Both the position numbers and the translations under genes were made by a program. This document shows positions 37,794 through 47,304 of a DNA stretch of 64,000 bases, in pieces. The DNA is from Pseudomonadota bacterium (lineage in GTDB: Bacteria > Pseudomonadota > Gammaproteobacteria > Steroidobacterales > Steroidobacteraceae): contig JANXZZ010000273.1 of NCBI GenBank assembly GCA_025355245.1, positions 1 through 64,000 of the forward strand, given 5' to 3'. A model generated the notes under the pieces. It was given only the letters and a program-made list of their open reading frames with translations. It was not told the origin of the DNA and made no database searches. Numbering within the stretch: the first letter of the stretch is position 1; each line of letters opens with the position of its first letter.

Positions 37794-39941
37794 CTAGCTC
37801 TTCATGCCGCGGCTGACCGGGAGGGTGCGGATGCGCTTGCCGGTCGCAGCGAAGATCGCGTTGCAGAGTGCAGCGCCGACGCACGCCGTGCCCGTCTCGC
37901 CGACGCCGCCAGGGCTCTCGCCACTTTCGACAACGTGCGTCAGGATCGACGGGGACTCCGCGATCCTGAGCACGGGATAGTCGTTGAAGTTGCTCTGCTC
38001 GACGCGGCCATCCGCGATCGTCACCTCGCCCGCCAGGATCGCACTCAATCCAAAGATCACGCCGCCCTGCAGCTGCGCGTGGATCGTGTCGGGGTTGACT
38101 GCCTGGCCGCAGTCGAGCACGCAGGTCACGCGCTCGACGCGCACCGCGCCTTCGGCATCGACCGCGACCTCGACGACCTGGGCAAGGAAGCTGCCGAACG
38201 CCGATTGCACCGCGACGCCGCGGCCGTGTCCGGCTGCGAGCGGCTGGCCCCAGCCCGCTTTCGTGGCGATGAGGTCGAGCACCGCCTGCGCGCGCGGCGG
38301 TTTCAGCAGCGCGCGCCGGTAGGCCAGCGGATCCTGCTTGGCCGCGGCAGCGAGCTCATCGATGAAGCTCTCGACGACGAAGATGCTGCGCGTGGGTCCG
38401 ACGCCGCGCCACCAGGAGGTCGGGACTCCCTGCGGTTCCTGCTGCACGTAGCGCACGGTGAGGTTGGGTACGGTGTAGATCATGTTGGTCGCGCACTCGA
38501 CCGCATCGTCATCGACGCCGGTCTTGAGCGGGTGCCCGTCCCAGCTCGCCGATACCGAGGAGCCGGCGATAGTGTGCGTCCAGGCGACGAGTGCGCCGTG
38601 GTCATCGAGAGTCGCGCGCAGCCGATCGACGTAGTAGGGACGGTAGCGGTCGTGTTGGATGTCCTCCTCGCGCCGCCACAGCGTCTTCACCGGGCCCTCC
38701 ACGTGTCGCGCCACGCGCGCCGCGAACTCGATGCCGTCGACCTCGAGGCGCCGGCCGAAGCCGCCGCCGATCAGCTGGTTGTGGATCTTGATCTGGCCGG
38801 CGTCGAGGCCGAGCGCGGTCAGCTTGCTGACCGCCCGATCGGGCGCCTGCGTCCCGGCCCATACCTCGCACAGGCCGTCGTGCCAGTGCACGGTCGCATT
38901 CATCGGCTCCATCGTCGCGTGCGCAAGGAACGGCTGGTGGTAGAGCGCCTCGTGGACGGTGGTGCTTGCGGCGAGCGCGGCCTCGGCATCGCCGATGCGA
39001 TTGGCGATCGCGCCGTCGCGCGCGACGGCGGCGTCGAGCTCGGCGACGAGCTGCGCCTGCTGGACGCCGGCATTCGGGCCGCCGTTCCACTTGACGGCGA
39101 GCGCCTCGAGCCCCTTGAAGGCCGCCCAGGTGTGATCGGCGACGACGGCGACGAAGTCACCCTCGTTGACGACCTGGCGGACACCCGCGATCGCCTTTGC
39201 CGCGACAGCGTCGAGCGAGGCGACGCGGCCGCCTTCGACGGGGGCGCGCGCGATCGCGGCGACCGCAAGGCCCGGCAGGTGCACGTCGATGCCGAAACGC
39301 GCGCTGCCGTCGGTCTTCGATGGCGAGTCGAGGCGCGCGTGCGTCCGCCCGATCAGCTTGAAGTCCTTGGGCTCCTTGAGGGCGACGTTCGTCGGCACCG
39401 GCAGGCGCGCCGCCGTTGCGGCGAGCGCGCCGTACGACTTGCGCCGCCCGGAGGCCGCGTGCACGACTTCACCGCCCGCCGCCAGGCAAGTCGCCTCGTC
39501 GACCTTCCAGCCCGCCGCGGCGGCGCTGACGAGCATGCGGCGCGCGGTCGCGCCGGCGGTCCTGAGCGGCAGCCAGCACTGCATGACGGAGGTCGACCCG
39601 CCCGTCGACTGGTCGTCGTCGAAGCCGTAGATCTTGGGCGCGGCCGGTGCGTGCTCGACGCGGATCTGGTTGAGCCCGACCTCGAGTTCCTCAGCCAGCA
39701 GCATCGGCAGCGAGGTGTAGGTGCCCTGGCCCATCTCGACCTTCGGCATGATCAGCGTGATCGTCCCGTCGGCAGTGATCCTGACGTAGGCGTTGATCTC
39801 CGCGGGCCCGGGTGGCGCGTGCCTCCTGCGGGGGGCGGCATCCGCGCCGAGCGCGAGGCCGAGCAGCCAGCCGCCGCCGGCGAGCGCGCTCGCCTTGATG
39901 AAATCGCGCCGGTCAATCAGCGCCAGCCGGTTCGCTTCCAT
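37794..39941 (-). CDS. Xanthine dehydrogenase-family molybdopterin-binding subunit (isoquinoline 1-oxidoreductase beta-like)
   Basis: Twin-arginine-like N-terminus (IDRRDFIKASALAGGGWLLGL), VEMGQGTYTSLPMLLAEELEV, NQLIGGGFGRRLEVDGIEFAARVAR, GVGETGTACVGAALCNAIFAATG. Confidence 0.92.
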   Translation of the reverse strand: MEANRLALIDRRDFIKASALAGGGWLLGLALGADAAPRRRHAPPGPAEINAYVRITADGTITLIMPKVEMGQGTYTSLPMLLAEELEVGLNQIRVEHAPAAPKIYGFDDDQSTGGSTSVMQCWLPLRTAGATARRMLVSAAAAGWKVDEATCLAAGGEVVHAASGRRKSYGALAATAARLPVPTNVALKEPKDFKLIGRTHARLDSPSKTDGSARFGIDVHLPGLAVAAIARAPVEGGRVASLDAVAAKAIAGVRQVVNEGDFVAVVADHTWAAFKGLEALAVKWNGGPNAGVQQAQLVAELDAAVARDGAIANRIGDAEAALAASTTVHEALYHQPFLAHATMEPMNATVHWHDGLCEVWAGTQAPDRAVSKLTALGLDAGQIKIHNQLIGGGFGRRLEVDGIEFAARVARHVEGPVKTLWRREEDIQHDRYRPYYVDRLRATLDDHGALVAWTHTIAGSSVSASWDGHPLKTGVDDDAVECATNMIYTVPNLTVRYVQQEPQGVPTSWWRGVGPTRSIFVVESFIDELAAAAKQDPLAYRRALLKPPRAQAVLDLIATKAGWGQPLAAGHGRGVAVQSAFGSFLAQVVEVAVDAEGAVRVERVTCVLDCGQAVNPDTIHAQLQGGVIFGLSAILAGEVTIADGRVEQSNFNDYPVLRIAESPSILTHVVESGESPGGVGETGTACVGAALCNAIFAATGKRIRTLPVSRGMKS

Positions 39942-40040
39942 GGAATGCCCTCGTGCGGTCCCGCGACGGTATCTTGCCGCATTCGGGACGAGGGAAGGGA
40001 GCGGCGGCGACGCGGGGCCCGACGCCTGCCGCGGCCGCGG

Positions 40041-41132
40041 TTAGGCGCCGCGCCGGGCGCGCTCGCCATCGAGCAGTGCGCGCTTGCGCTCGAGCCCCCA
40101 CCGGTAGCCGCCGAGCTCGCCGTTGCTGCGTAGCACGCGATGGCAGGGCACGAGGATCGCGACTCGATTGGCGGCACAGGCGGAGGCGGCCGCACGCACC
40201 GCCTTCGGCGCATCGATCCCCGCCGCAAGCTCCGCGTAGCTCATCACGTCGCCCGCCGGGATGCCGAGCAGGAAGCGCCACACCTTGATCTGGAAGGCGG
40301 TTCCGCGCAGGTCGAGTGGCAGGTCCGGGCGCGGGGCGCTGCCGGTGATGTGCGCATCGAAGGCAGCCATCCAGGCGTCGAGCTCGGGCGACGCCGTCAT
40401 CCGCGACGCCACCCGCGTCGCGTTCGGGAACTCCTCCGCGAGCTGGCGGTTTAGCGCGGCTTCGCTCGTGCCGAACTGCGCGAAGCAGACGCCGCGGTCC
40501 GTCGCGGCCATCAGCAGGAGTCCGAGCGCGGTCTTGCGGCACGCGTAGGCGATCGTCTCGCCGGCACCGCCCGCGCGGTAGGTCGACGGGGTCATGCCGA
40601 GGCTGCGGGTCGCCGCGCCGTACACGCGGCTCGTCGACTGGAAGCCTGCGTCCGCGATCGATTCGAGCACGCCGTGGCCGGCCTTCAGGCCTCGCTTCAG
40701 CCTGCCGAGGCGCACGTTGTCCTGGTAGACCTTCGGCGATACGCCAAGGATCGCCTTGAACGTGCGCTGCAGGTGGGTGGGCGAAAGGTGCGCCGCTGAG
40801 GCGAGCCGGCTCAGCGGCAGCTCCTCGTCCGCGTGCGCCTCGATGTAGCGTGCGAGTGCCTTGATGCGCTTCGCCGCAGCACCGTCGAGCTCGCGGGGAT
40901 GGCAGCGCTTGCACGCCCGGAAGCCCGCATCCTCCGCAAGCGCAGGCGTCGCGAAGAAGCGTACGTTCGCGGGTTTCGCCGGACGCGAGGCACAGGACGG
41001 GCGGCAGTAGACGCCGGTCGTGACGACGCCGTAGACGAAAACGCCGTCCAATCGCGTATCGCGCGCGGCGAGGGCGGCGTGCATCGCAGCGGAAGTGGGT
41101 CGGGCCATCGGGTGCTCGCTCGGGGTGCTCAT
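40041..41132 (-). CDS. ada: Bifunctional Ada: transcriptional activator / O6-methylguanine-DNA methyltransferase
   Basis: FVYGVVTTGVYCRPSCASRPAKPANVRFF, AraC-type HTH, and C-terminal NRVAILVPCHRVLRSNGELGGYRWGLERKRALL. Confidence 0.96.
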   Translation of the reverse strand: MSTPSEHPMARPTSAAMHAALAARDTRLDGVFVYGVVTTGVYCRPSCASRPAKPANVRFFATPALAEDAGFRACKRCHPRELDGAAAKRIKALARYIEAHADEELPLSRLASAAHLSPTHLQRTFKAILGVSPKVYQDNVRLGRLKRGLKAGHGVLESIADAGFQSTSRVYGAATRSLGMTPSTYRAGGAGETIAYACRKTALGLLLMAATDRGVCFAQFGTSEAALNRQLAEEFPNATRVASRMTASPELDAWMAAFDAHITGSAPRPDLPLDLRGTAFQIKVWRFLLGIPAGDVMSYAELAAGIDAPKAVRAAASACAANRVAILVPCHRVLRSNGELGGYRWGLERKRALLDGERARRGA

Positions 41133-41353
41133 GGTAGTCCTTGGTGATCGATCCGATGGCCGTCACGCTAGCCGGCGCGCTCGCGGCCGGCGCTCCGGTT
41201 CTTGTGCTTGCATCGCTCCCCTGCAGGACCCGGGCCGGCCGTGCCGTGCAGGGTTGTTGCACCGCAACGCGGGGCGCCGTCGCGCGCGCGCCGTGCGGTG
41301 AGCCGCAGCGTGGATTACAGTCGCCCGGGGCAGGCACGGGCGAGGGGGAAAGC

Positions 41354-42562
41354 ATGCGGTTGACGCGCAGGGAATTGGTGTCGGGGCTGGCGCTCGGCGC
41401 GCTCGGGGGAACGGTCGGACGCGCCGGGGCGGAGCCGGTCGCCGCCGCGAAGCAGGCGATGCGCGCGGCCGCCCTGCCGATCCTCGTCTCGGCCCACAAC
41501 GGCTATGCGTTCCTCGAGGACGCGTTCCACGATCTCGCACACGGCGCCGACACGCTCGATGCCGCCCTCAAGGTCGTGCGCGGCGCCGAGGATGACCCCA
41601 ACGACGATAGCGTGGGCCTCGGCGGCCTCCCGAACGAGGAGGGTGTCGTCGAGCTCGACGCCTCGTGCATGCACGGCCCGACGCGCGGTGCGGGCGCGGT
41701 TGGCGGCGTGCGCAACATCAAGAACGTGTCGCTGCTCGCTCGCGAGGTCATGCTGCACACGGGCCACGTGATGCTGGTCGGCGAGGGCGCGGAGCGCTTT
41801 GCCGTCGCGCGCGGGTTCACGCGCGAGGACCTGCTCACGGATGCCTCGCGGAAGGTGTGGCTCCTCTGGAAGGAGTCGCACGCGGACTGGTGGGGCCCCG
41901 GCCTCACCGCGCCCAACTGGCGCGACCGGCTGGAGCACAAGCTCAAAGCCGACATCGGTGTCGCCGAAGTCGAGCGTCTGGAGGTACTCGCGGAGGATCT
42001 GGGCATACCGCCCGCGGCGCGCGTCGGAGCGGTCCGCCGGGTGATCTTCCCTCCCACGGGCACCATCCACTGCTCGGCGCTCAGCACCAAGGGCGAGATG
42101 TCGGGCTGCACGACGACGAGCGGGCTCGCGTGGAAGTTGCCTGGGCGCCTAGGCGACTCGCCGGTCATCGGTGCCGGCTGCTTCACCGACCAGGAGGTCG
42201 GCTCGGCGGGCGCGACCGGCAGCGGCGAGGAAAACCTCAAGGTACTGGGCGCACACACGATCGTCGAGAACATGCGCCGCGGCATGACGCCCCTCGATGC
42301 GGGCATGGATGCGCTGCAGCGCATCGTGCGCAATTACTCCGGCGACAGGGAGCGCCTCCGGTACCTCGACATGACCTACTACATCCTGCGCAAGGACGGT
42401 GCGTACGCGGGCGTGTCGCTGTGGACGGGCTACACGCCCGAGCGGCCGCACGCGATCGCGGTGCATGACGGCACCCTGCGGCTCGAAAAAACCGTCAGTC
42501 TCTTCGAGGGCAGCTCGCAAGCGTGGCCCCCGGTCGTCGCAAAATCGAGGAATGGACTATGA
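41354..42562 (+). CDS. Ntn-hydrolase glycosylasparaginase/isoaspartyl peptidase family, Tat-type signal
   Basis: MRLTRRELVSGLALGALGG; DDSVGLGGLPNEEGVVELDASCMHG; candidate nucleophile in GTIHCSALSTKGEMSGCTTTSGLAWKLPGRLGDSPVIGAGCFTD. Confidence 0.9.
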   Translation: MRLTRRELVSGLALGALGGTVGRAGAEPVAAAKQAMRAAALPILVSAHNGYAFLEDAFHDLAHGADTLDAALKVVRGAEDDPNDDSVGLGGLPNEEGVVELDASCMHGPTRGAGAVGGVRNIKNVSLLAREVMLHTGHVMLVGEGAERFAVARGFTREDLLTDASRKVWLLWKESHADWWGPGLTAPNWRDRLEHKLKADIGVAEVERLEVLAEDLGIPPAARVGAVRRVIFPPTGTIHCSALSTKGEMSGCTTTSGLAWKLPGRLGDSPVIGAGCFTDQEVGSAGATGSGEENLKVLGAHTIVENMRRGMTPLDAGMDALQRIVRNYSGDRERLRYLDMTYYILRKDGAYAGVSLWTGYTPERPHAIAVHDGTLRLEKTVSLFEGSSQAWPPVVAKSRNGL

Positions 42563-43911
42563 ATGCCGATCGTCGCTTAAGCCGTCCGCTCGCGTTCGTC
42601 GCGACGCTCGCGGGCATCGTCCTGGTGACGGGAATTTCGCACGCTGCCGATTCCGCCGCGGCGCCGGAGCGCACGATCGTGGTTCTCGCGGGGGCGATGA
42701 TCGACGGGCTTGCGCCGAAGGCGCGCGCGAACGTCGCGGTCGTGGTGCGCGGCAACCGCATCGTTGCGATCCGCGACCGGAATTCCCGCGACCTGCCGGC
42801 CGATGCCGAGCGCATCGACCTTGGCAGCGCCACGCTGCTCCCTGGGCTCATCGACTCGCACACGCACATCTTCCTGCAGGGCGAGGTGCCGGAGGAGGGC
42901 GGCTATGACGTGCAGCTGCTGAAGTATCCGGCCTCCTACCGGGTCGCGCGCGCGATTGTCGCGGCGCGCCGCGCGCTCGAGCAGGGATTCACGACGCTGC
43001 GCGACGTCGAGACCGAAGGCGCGGGCTACGGCGACGTCGGCATCAAGAAGGCGATCGAGGGCGATATCATTCCGGGACCGCGCCTGTTCGTGTCGACGGT
43101 GTCGATCTCGACGACCGGAGGCTACAACCTCGAGGGCTATGCGCCGGAGATCACGGTGCCGAAAGGCGCGCAACTCATCGACGGCCCCGTCGAGGCGCGC
43201 AAGGCCGCGCGCGAGCAACTCGACAAGGGCGCCGACTGGCTCAAGGTCTACATGACCCACCGCTCGTGGGTCGATCGCGACGGCAACCTCGAGTCGCAAC
43301 CGACGCTCACGCTCGATGAGATCAGGGCGGTCGTCGACGAGGCGCACGGCTGGGGCCGCAAGGTCGCCTGCCACGCCTACAACGGCATCGGCCTCAAACG
43401 CGCGATCGACGGCGGTTGCGACTCGATCGAGCACGGGCTCGAGCTCACCGACGATGAAATCCAGCAGATGCTGAAGCAGGGCACGTGGCTCGTGCCGACG
43501 CTCGCGGTCTACTACAAGGACTGGGATCCCGCGGACACCCCGTCCGGGCTACGCGATCGCAAGCGCACGAGCGTGCACGCGGTGTCCTTCGCGAAGGCGC
43601 TCAAGGCCGGGGTCAAGATCGCCTTCGGCACCGACGTCGGCGGGTTTCCGTGGACGGAAAACATCGCGCAGGAGTTCAGCCGCGAGGTCGAGCTCGGCAT
43701 GACGCCGATGCAGGCGATTCAGTCGGCGACCGTGAAGGGCGCTGAGCTCCTCGGCATGAGCGGGCAGATCGGGGTCATCGCACCCGGTGCGTTCGCCGAC
43801 CTCATGGCGGTGCCGGGAGATCCGCTCGCGAACGTGGCGGCCCTCGAGACGGTCGAGTTCGTGATGACGGGCGGGCGCGTCTTCAAGGCGCCGGCGCCCG
43901 CGGGCCGCTGA
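42559..43911 (+). CDS. Secreted amidohydrolase (imidazolonepropionase/prolidase-like)
   Basis: Signal peptide; LLPGLIDSHTHIFLQG, VACHAYNGIGLKRAIDGGCDSIEHGLELTDDEI, IAFGTDVGGFPWTENIAQEFSREVELGMTPMQAIQSATVKGAELLG; ATGA overlap. Confidence 0.92.
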   Translation: MNADRRLSRPLAFVATLAGIVLVTGISHAADSAAAPERTIVVLAGAMIDGLAPKARANVAVVVRGNRIVAIRDRNSRDLPADAERIDLGSATLLPGLIDSHTHIFLQGEVPEEGGYDVQLLKYPASYRVARAIVAARRALEQGFTTLRDVETEGAGYGDVGIKKAIEGDIIPGPRLFVSTVSISTTGGYNLEGYAPEITVPKGAQLIDGPVEARKAAREQLDKGADWLKVYMTHRSWVDRDGNLESQPTLTLDEIRAVVDEAHGWGRKVACHAYNGIGLKRAIDGGCDSIEHGLELTDDEIQQMLKQGTWLVPTLAVYYKDWDPADTPSGLRDRKRTSVHAVSFAKALKAGVKIAFGTDVGGFPWTENIAQEFSREVELGMTPMQAIQSATVKGAELLGMSGQIGVIAPGAFADLMAVPGDPLANVAALETVEFVMTGGRVFKAPAPAGR

Positions 43912-43946
43912 GCGGCGCAGGTGCGAGTTCCGTCCAGGAAAGCCGG

Positions 43947-45305
43947 ATGAACCCGAGTGACAACGCCGTGGCGAAGGCGCCGCCTTCGATGGTAAAACTC
44001 GCGTTGATGGGGCTCGCCGGCACGAGCATCGAATGGTACGACTTCTTTCTCTACGGCATCGGCGCCGCGCTCGTGTTCCCGACGCTCTTTTTCCCGAAGA
44101 CGCTGCCGCATTCGATCGCGCTGCTCGCCTCGTTCAGCACCTTCGCGGTCGGCTTCTTCGCACGTCCCGTCGGCGCGATCGTGTTCGGGCACATGGGCGA
44201 CACCTTCGGACGCAAGCGCGCGCTCGCCGCCGCGCTCGTGCTGATGGGCGCGGCGACCACGCTGATCGCCTGCCTGCCGCCGTATTCGCTGGTGGGTCCG
44301 ATCGCGCCGACGCTGCTGGTGCTGCTGCGCTTCGCGCAGGGGCTTGCGATCGGCGGCCAATGGGGCGGGGCGATGCTGCTCGTCGTCGAGAACGCGCCGG
44401 CGCGCCAGCGCGGGTTCTACGGCAGCTTCGCGCAGGCCGGCGCGCCGAGCGGCGTCGTGCTCGCGAACCTCGCTTTCCTTACGGTCGCGGCGCTGACCCC
44501 GGCCGATGCCTTCCTCACGTGGGCCTGGCGCCTGCCGTTCCTCTTGAGCCTGGTCCTGGTCGGGCTCGGCCTCTATACGCACTTCCGCCTCGAGGACACG
44601 CTGGCGTTTCGCGCGCTGCGCCGCCACGGCGGCGGCCCGGCGGGACGGCGCGTTCGCTCGCCGATCCTCGAGGTGCTGCGCGAGCAGCCGAAGGAGATCC
44701 TGCTCGCGGCGGGCGCCTTCGTCGCGACCAACTTCATCTTCTACATCCTGATCGCTTGGTGCGTTTCCTACGCAACCGCCGCGGACGGGCTCGGCGTGTC
44801 ACGGACGCTGATTCTGACGGCGGTGCTGCTCGGCAGTGGCGTGATGGCGCCCACGCTCGTGATCTTCGGTGCGATCTCCGATCGCTACGGTCGACGACGC
44901 ATCTACATGGCGGGCGCGGCGCTGTCCGCCGTGTTCGCGTTCGCGATCTTCCCGCTGCTGGCGACGCGCACCTTGCTCGGCATGTCGGTGGCGGTCGGCG
45001 GCGCGCTCGGCCTCACTGGCATGATGTACGGCCCGCAGGCGGCGCTGTTCGGCGAGCTCTTCGCAACGAAGGTGCGCTACTCCGGGGCCTCGCTCGGCTA
45101 CCAGATCGGCTCGATCTTCGGCGGCGGAATCGCGCCGCTGCTCGCGACCGGCATCTACGCGAGCTATCACTCGACGCTCGGCGTGGCGTTCTGCATTTCG
45201 ACGGCGAGCCTCGTGTCGCTGGTCTCGATCTCGTTGCTGCACGAGACCTCGTCCGTGAACCTTCATGAGAACGCCACGCTCGCCACGCAGTCCGCGGGCA
45301 GCTAG
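43947..45305 (+). CDS. MFS transporter, metabolite:H+ symporter (MHS) type
   Basis: GTSIEWYDFFLYGIGAALVFPTLFFPK, FFARPVGAIVFGHMGDTFGRKRAL, FAQGLAIGGQWGGAMLLVVE. Confidence 0.94.
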   Translation: MNPSDNAVAKAPPSMVKLALMGLAGTSIEWYDFFLYGIGAALVFPTLFFPKTLPHSIALLASFSTFAVGFFARPVGAIVFGHMGDTFGRKRALAAALVLMGAATTLIACLPPYSLVGPIAPTLLVLLRFAQGLAIGGQWGGAMLLVVENAPARQRGFYGSFAQAGAPSGVVLANLAFLTVAALTPADAFLTWAWRLPFLLSLVLVGLGLYTHFRLEDTLAFRALRRHGGGPAGRRVRSPILEVLREQPKEILLAAGAFVATNFIFYILIAWCVSYATAADGLGVSRTLILTAVLLGSGVMAPTLVIFGAISDRYGRRRIYMAGAALSAVFAFAIFPLLATRTLLGMSVAVGGALGLTGMMYGPQAALFGELFATKVRYSGASLGYQIGSIFGGGIAPLLATGIYASYHSTLGVAFCISTASLVSLVSISLLHETSSVNLHENATLATQSAGS

Positions 45306-45330
45306 CGATCCGACCGTGCGGAGTCGAACT

Positions 45331-47133
45331 ATGACAAAACCGACCACCCGACCGGATGCATGGATGCTCGGCGCGGTTCTTGCGATCCTGTCACCGGCGG
45401 CAGCCGCGGAGGGCCTCGCACTCTCGACATGCCTCGGGCCCACCAGCGCGCAACCGCCTGCGTGTCGCGCGGTACGCGGCGATCGTGCCAGCGGCTGGTC
45501 GGAGCAGACGCGCTCCGAGGTCATGGCCCGCCACGGCATCGTGAGCACAAGCCAGCCGCTCGCAGCCGAGGCGGGGCTCAACGTGCTGCGGCGCGGCGGG
45601 AATGCGATCGATGCGGCGGTCGCGGCCGCGGCGGTGCTCAACGTCGTCGAGCCGCAGAGCACGGGCATCGGTGGCGATCTCTTTGCGATCGTCTATCTCG
45701 CGCGCGAGCACCGTCTCGTCGGCTTGAACGCGAGCGGCTGGGCGGGTTCGGGAGCGACGCCGGAGCGCCTCAAGTCCGCCGGCTTCGATGCGAAGACCGG
45801 GATGCCGAACTTCGGCATCTACACGGTCGACGTGCCGGGTGCGGTCGAGGGCTGGGTGGAGCTCCTGAAGCGCGGCGGCAGCCGGCCGCTCGGCGAGTTG
45901 CTCGCCCCCGCCGTTGAGCTCGCCGAGCAGGGATTCCCGTGGTCGGAGCGCATCGCCGCCGATATGGCGGAGGCCTACACCTACAACACCGCCATCGAGA
46001 GCGACCCGGACACCCGCGAGACCTACTACCCCGGCGGCCGCCTGCCGGCGGCGGGCGCGATCTTCCGCAATCCCGCGCTCGCGCGTGCGCTAACGCTCAT
46101 CGGCAAGCAAGGGCGCGATGCGTTCTACAAGGGCGACATCGCGCGCGCGATCGTCGCGAAGTCGAGCGCTCTCGGCGGCACGCTGACCCGCGCCGACCTG
46201 GCGGACTTCCGCGCCGAGTGGGTGGAACCGCTCGTGACCAACTACCACGGCTACGACGTCTACGAGCTGCCTCCGAACGGTCAGGGGTTTGCGGTGCTCG
46301 AGCAGCTGAACCTGCTCGAAAAATGCGTGCCCGCCCAGGGGCATCGCCTCGCCGATCTCGGACCCACCTCGCCCCTCTACTGGCACTACCTGGTCGAGAC
46401 CAAGAAACTCGCCTTCGACGACCTCGGTCGCTTCAACGCGGATCCGCGCTTCGCGAAGGCACCGATCGAGCGCCTGTTGTCGAAGTCCTACGCCGAGTCG
46501 CTGTGCGCGCGCATCGATCCCAACCACGCCTCGGCCCCGCTGCACCCGTCGTCCTCGGGTGGCGGCACGATCTACCTGAGCGCCGCCGATCGCTTCGGCA
46601 ACATGGTGTCGCTGATATACAGCGTCTACGACCACATGGGCTCGGGCGTGACGGTGCCGGGCTACGGCTTCGTGCTGCAGGACCGCGGCGCGCTTTTCTC
46701 GCTCAACCCGGCGAGCCCGAACCTGATCGCGCCGCGCAAGCGCCCCTTCCACACGATCATCCCGGGCTTCGTGATGAAGGACGGCGCGCCGCTCATGGCC
46801 TTTGGCCTGATGGGCGGGGCGATGCAGGCGCAGGGGCACGTGCAGGTGCTGATCAACCTCATCGATCTCGGCGCCAACCTGCAGGCGGCGAGCGATGCGG
46901 CGCGCTTCCAGCACCTGCAGGGCAGCAACACGCTCGAGCTCGAGACCCCGCTCTTTCGTCTGCTCGGCGATGACCTGAAACACCTGGGACACCGTGTCGA
47001 ACCGGCCTCGGGTGCATCCATGGGCGGATACCAGGCGATCCTGCGCGTGCCCGACGAGCACGACGCCGGGCTGCTGGGGTACTACCGGGCGGGCTCGGAC
47101 CACCGCCGCGACGGTGCCGCCGTCGGCTGGTAG
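45331..47133 (+). CDS. ggt: Gamma-glutamyltransferase family protein
   Basis: GIVSTSQPLAAEAGLNVLRRGGNAIDAAVAAAAVLNVVEPQSTGIGGDLFAIVY; GGGTIYLSAADRFGNMVSLIYSVYDHMGSGV; FGLMGGAMQAQGHVQVLINLID. Confidence 0.93.
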   Translation: MTKPTTRPDAWMLGAVLAILSPAAAAEGLALSTCLGPTSAQPPACRAVRGDRASGWSEQTRSEVMARHGIVSTSQPLAAEAGLNVLRRGGNAIDAAVAAAAVLNVVEPQSTGIGGDLFAIVYLAREHRLVGLNASGWAGSGATPERLKSAGFDAKTGMPNFGIYTVDVPGAVEGWVELLKRGGSRPLGELLAPAVELAEQGFPWSERIAADMAEAYTYNTAIESDPDTRETYYPGGRLPAAGAIFRNPALARALTLIGKQGRDAFYKGDIARAIVAKSSALGGTLTRADLADFRAEWVEPLVTNYHGYDVYELPPNGQGFAVLEQLNLLEKCVPAQGHRLADLGPTSPLYWHYLVETKKLAFDDLGRFNADPRFAKAPIERLLSKSYAESLCARIDPNHASAPLHPSSSGGGTIYLSAADRFGNMVSLIYSVYDHMGSGVTVPGYGFVLQDRGALFSLNPASPNLIAPRKRPFHTIIPGFVMKDGAPLMAFGLMGGAMQAQGHVQVLINLIDLGANLQAASDAARFQHLQGSNTLELETPLFRLLGDDLKHLGHRVEPASGASMGGYQAILRVPDEHDAGLLGYYRAGSDHRRDGAAVGW

Positions 47134-47304
47134 CAGTTCCCGCCACGCACCGCCGCGACGCAGTGCGGGACGGCGCTGCCCCGGATCGGTGCGCGGAGGA
47201 CCGCAAACTGTCGCAAGGCGCGCCCAGGTCGTTGATTCTGCTCGGCACGCGGACGGTACGATCCTTGCTACGCGTACCCCGTCCATTTCCGTTTCCGACC
47301 CCAC

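Noticed and set aside
37935-40133. 732-aa plus-strand ORF, the longest after the annotated genes
   Set aside because: Antisense to the molybdenum hydroxylase subunit; composition artefact.
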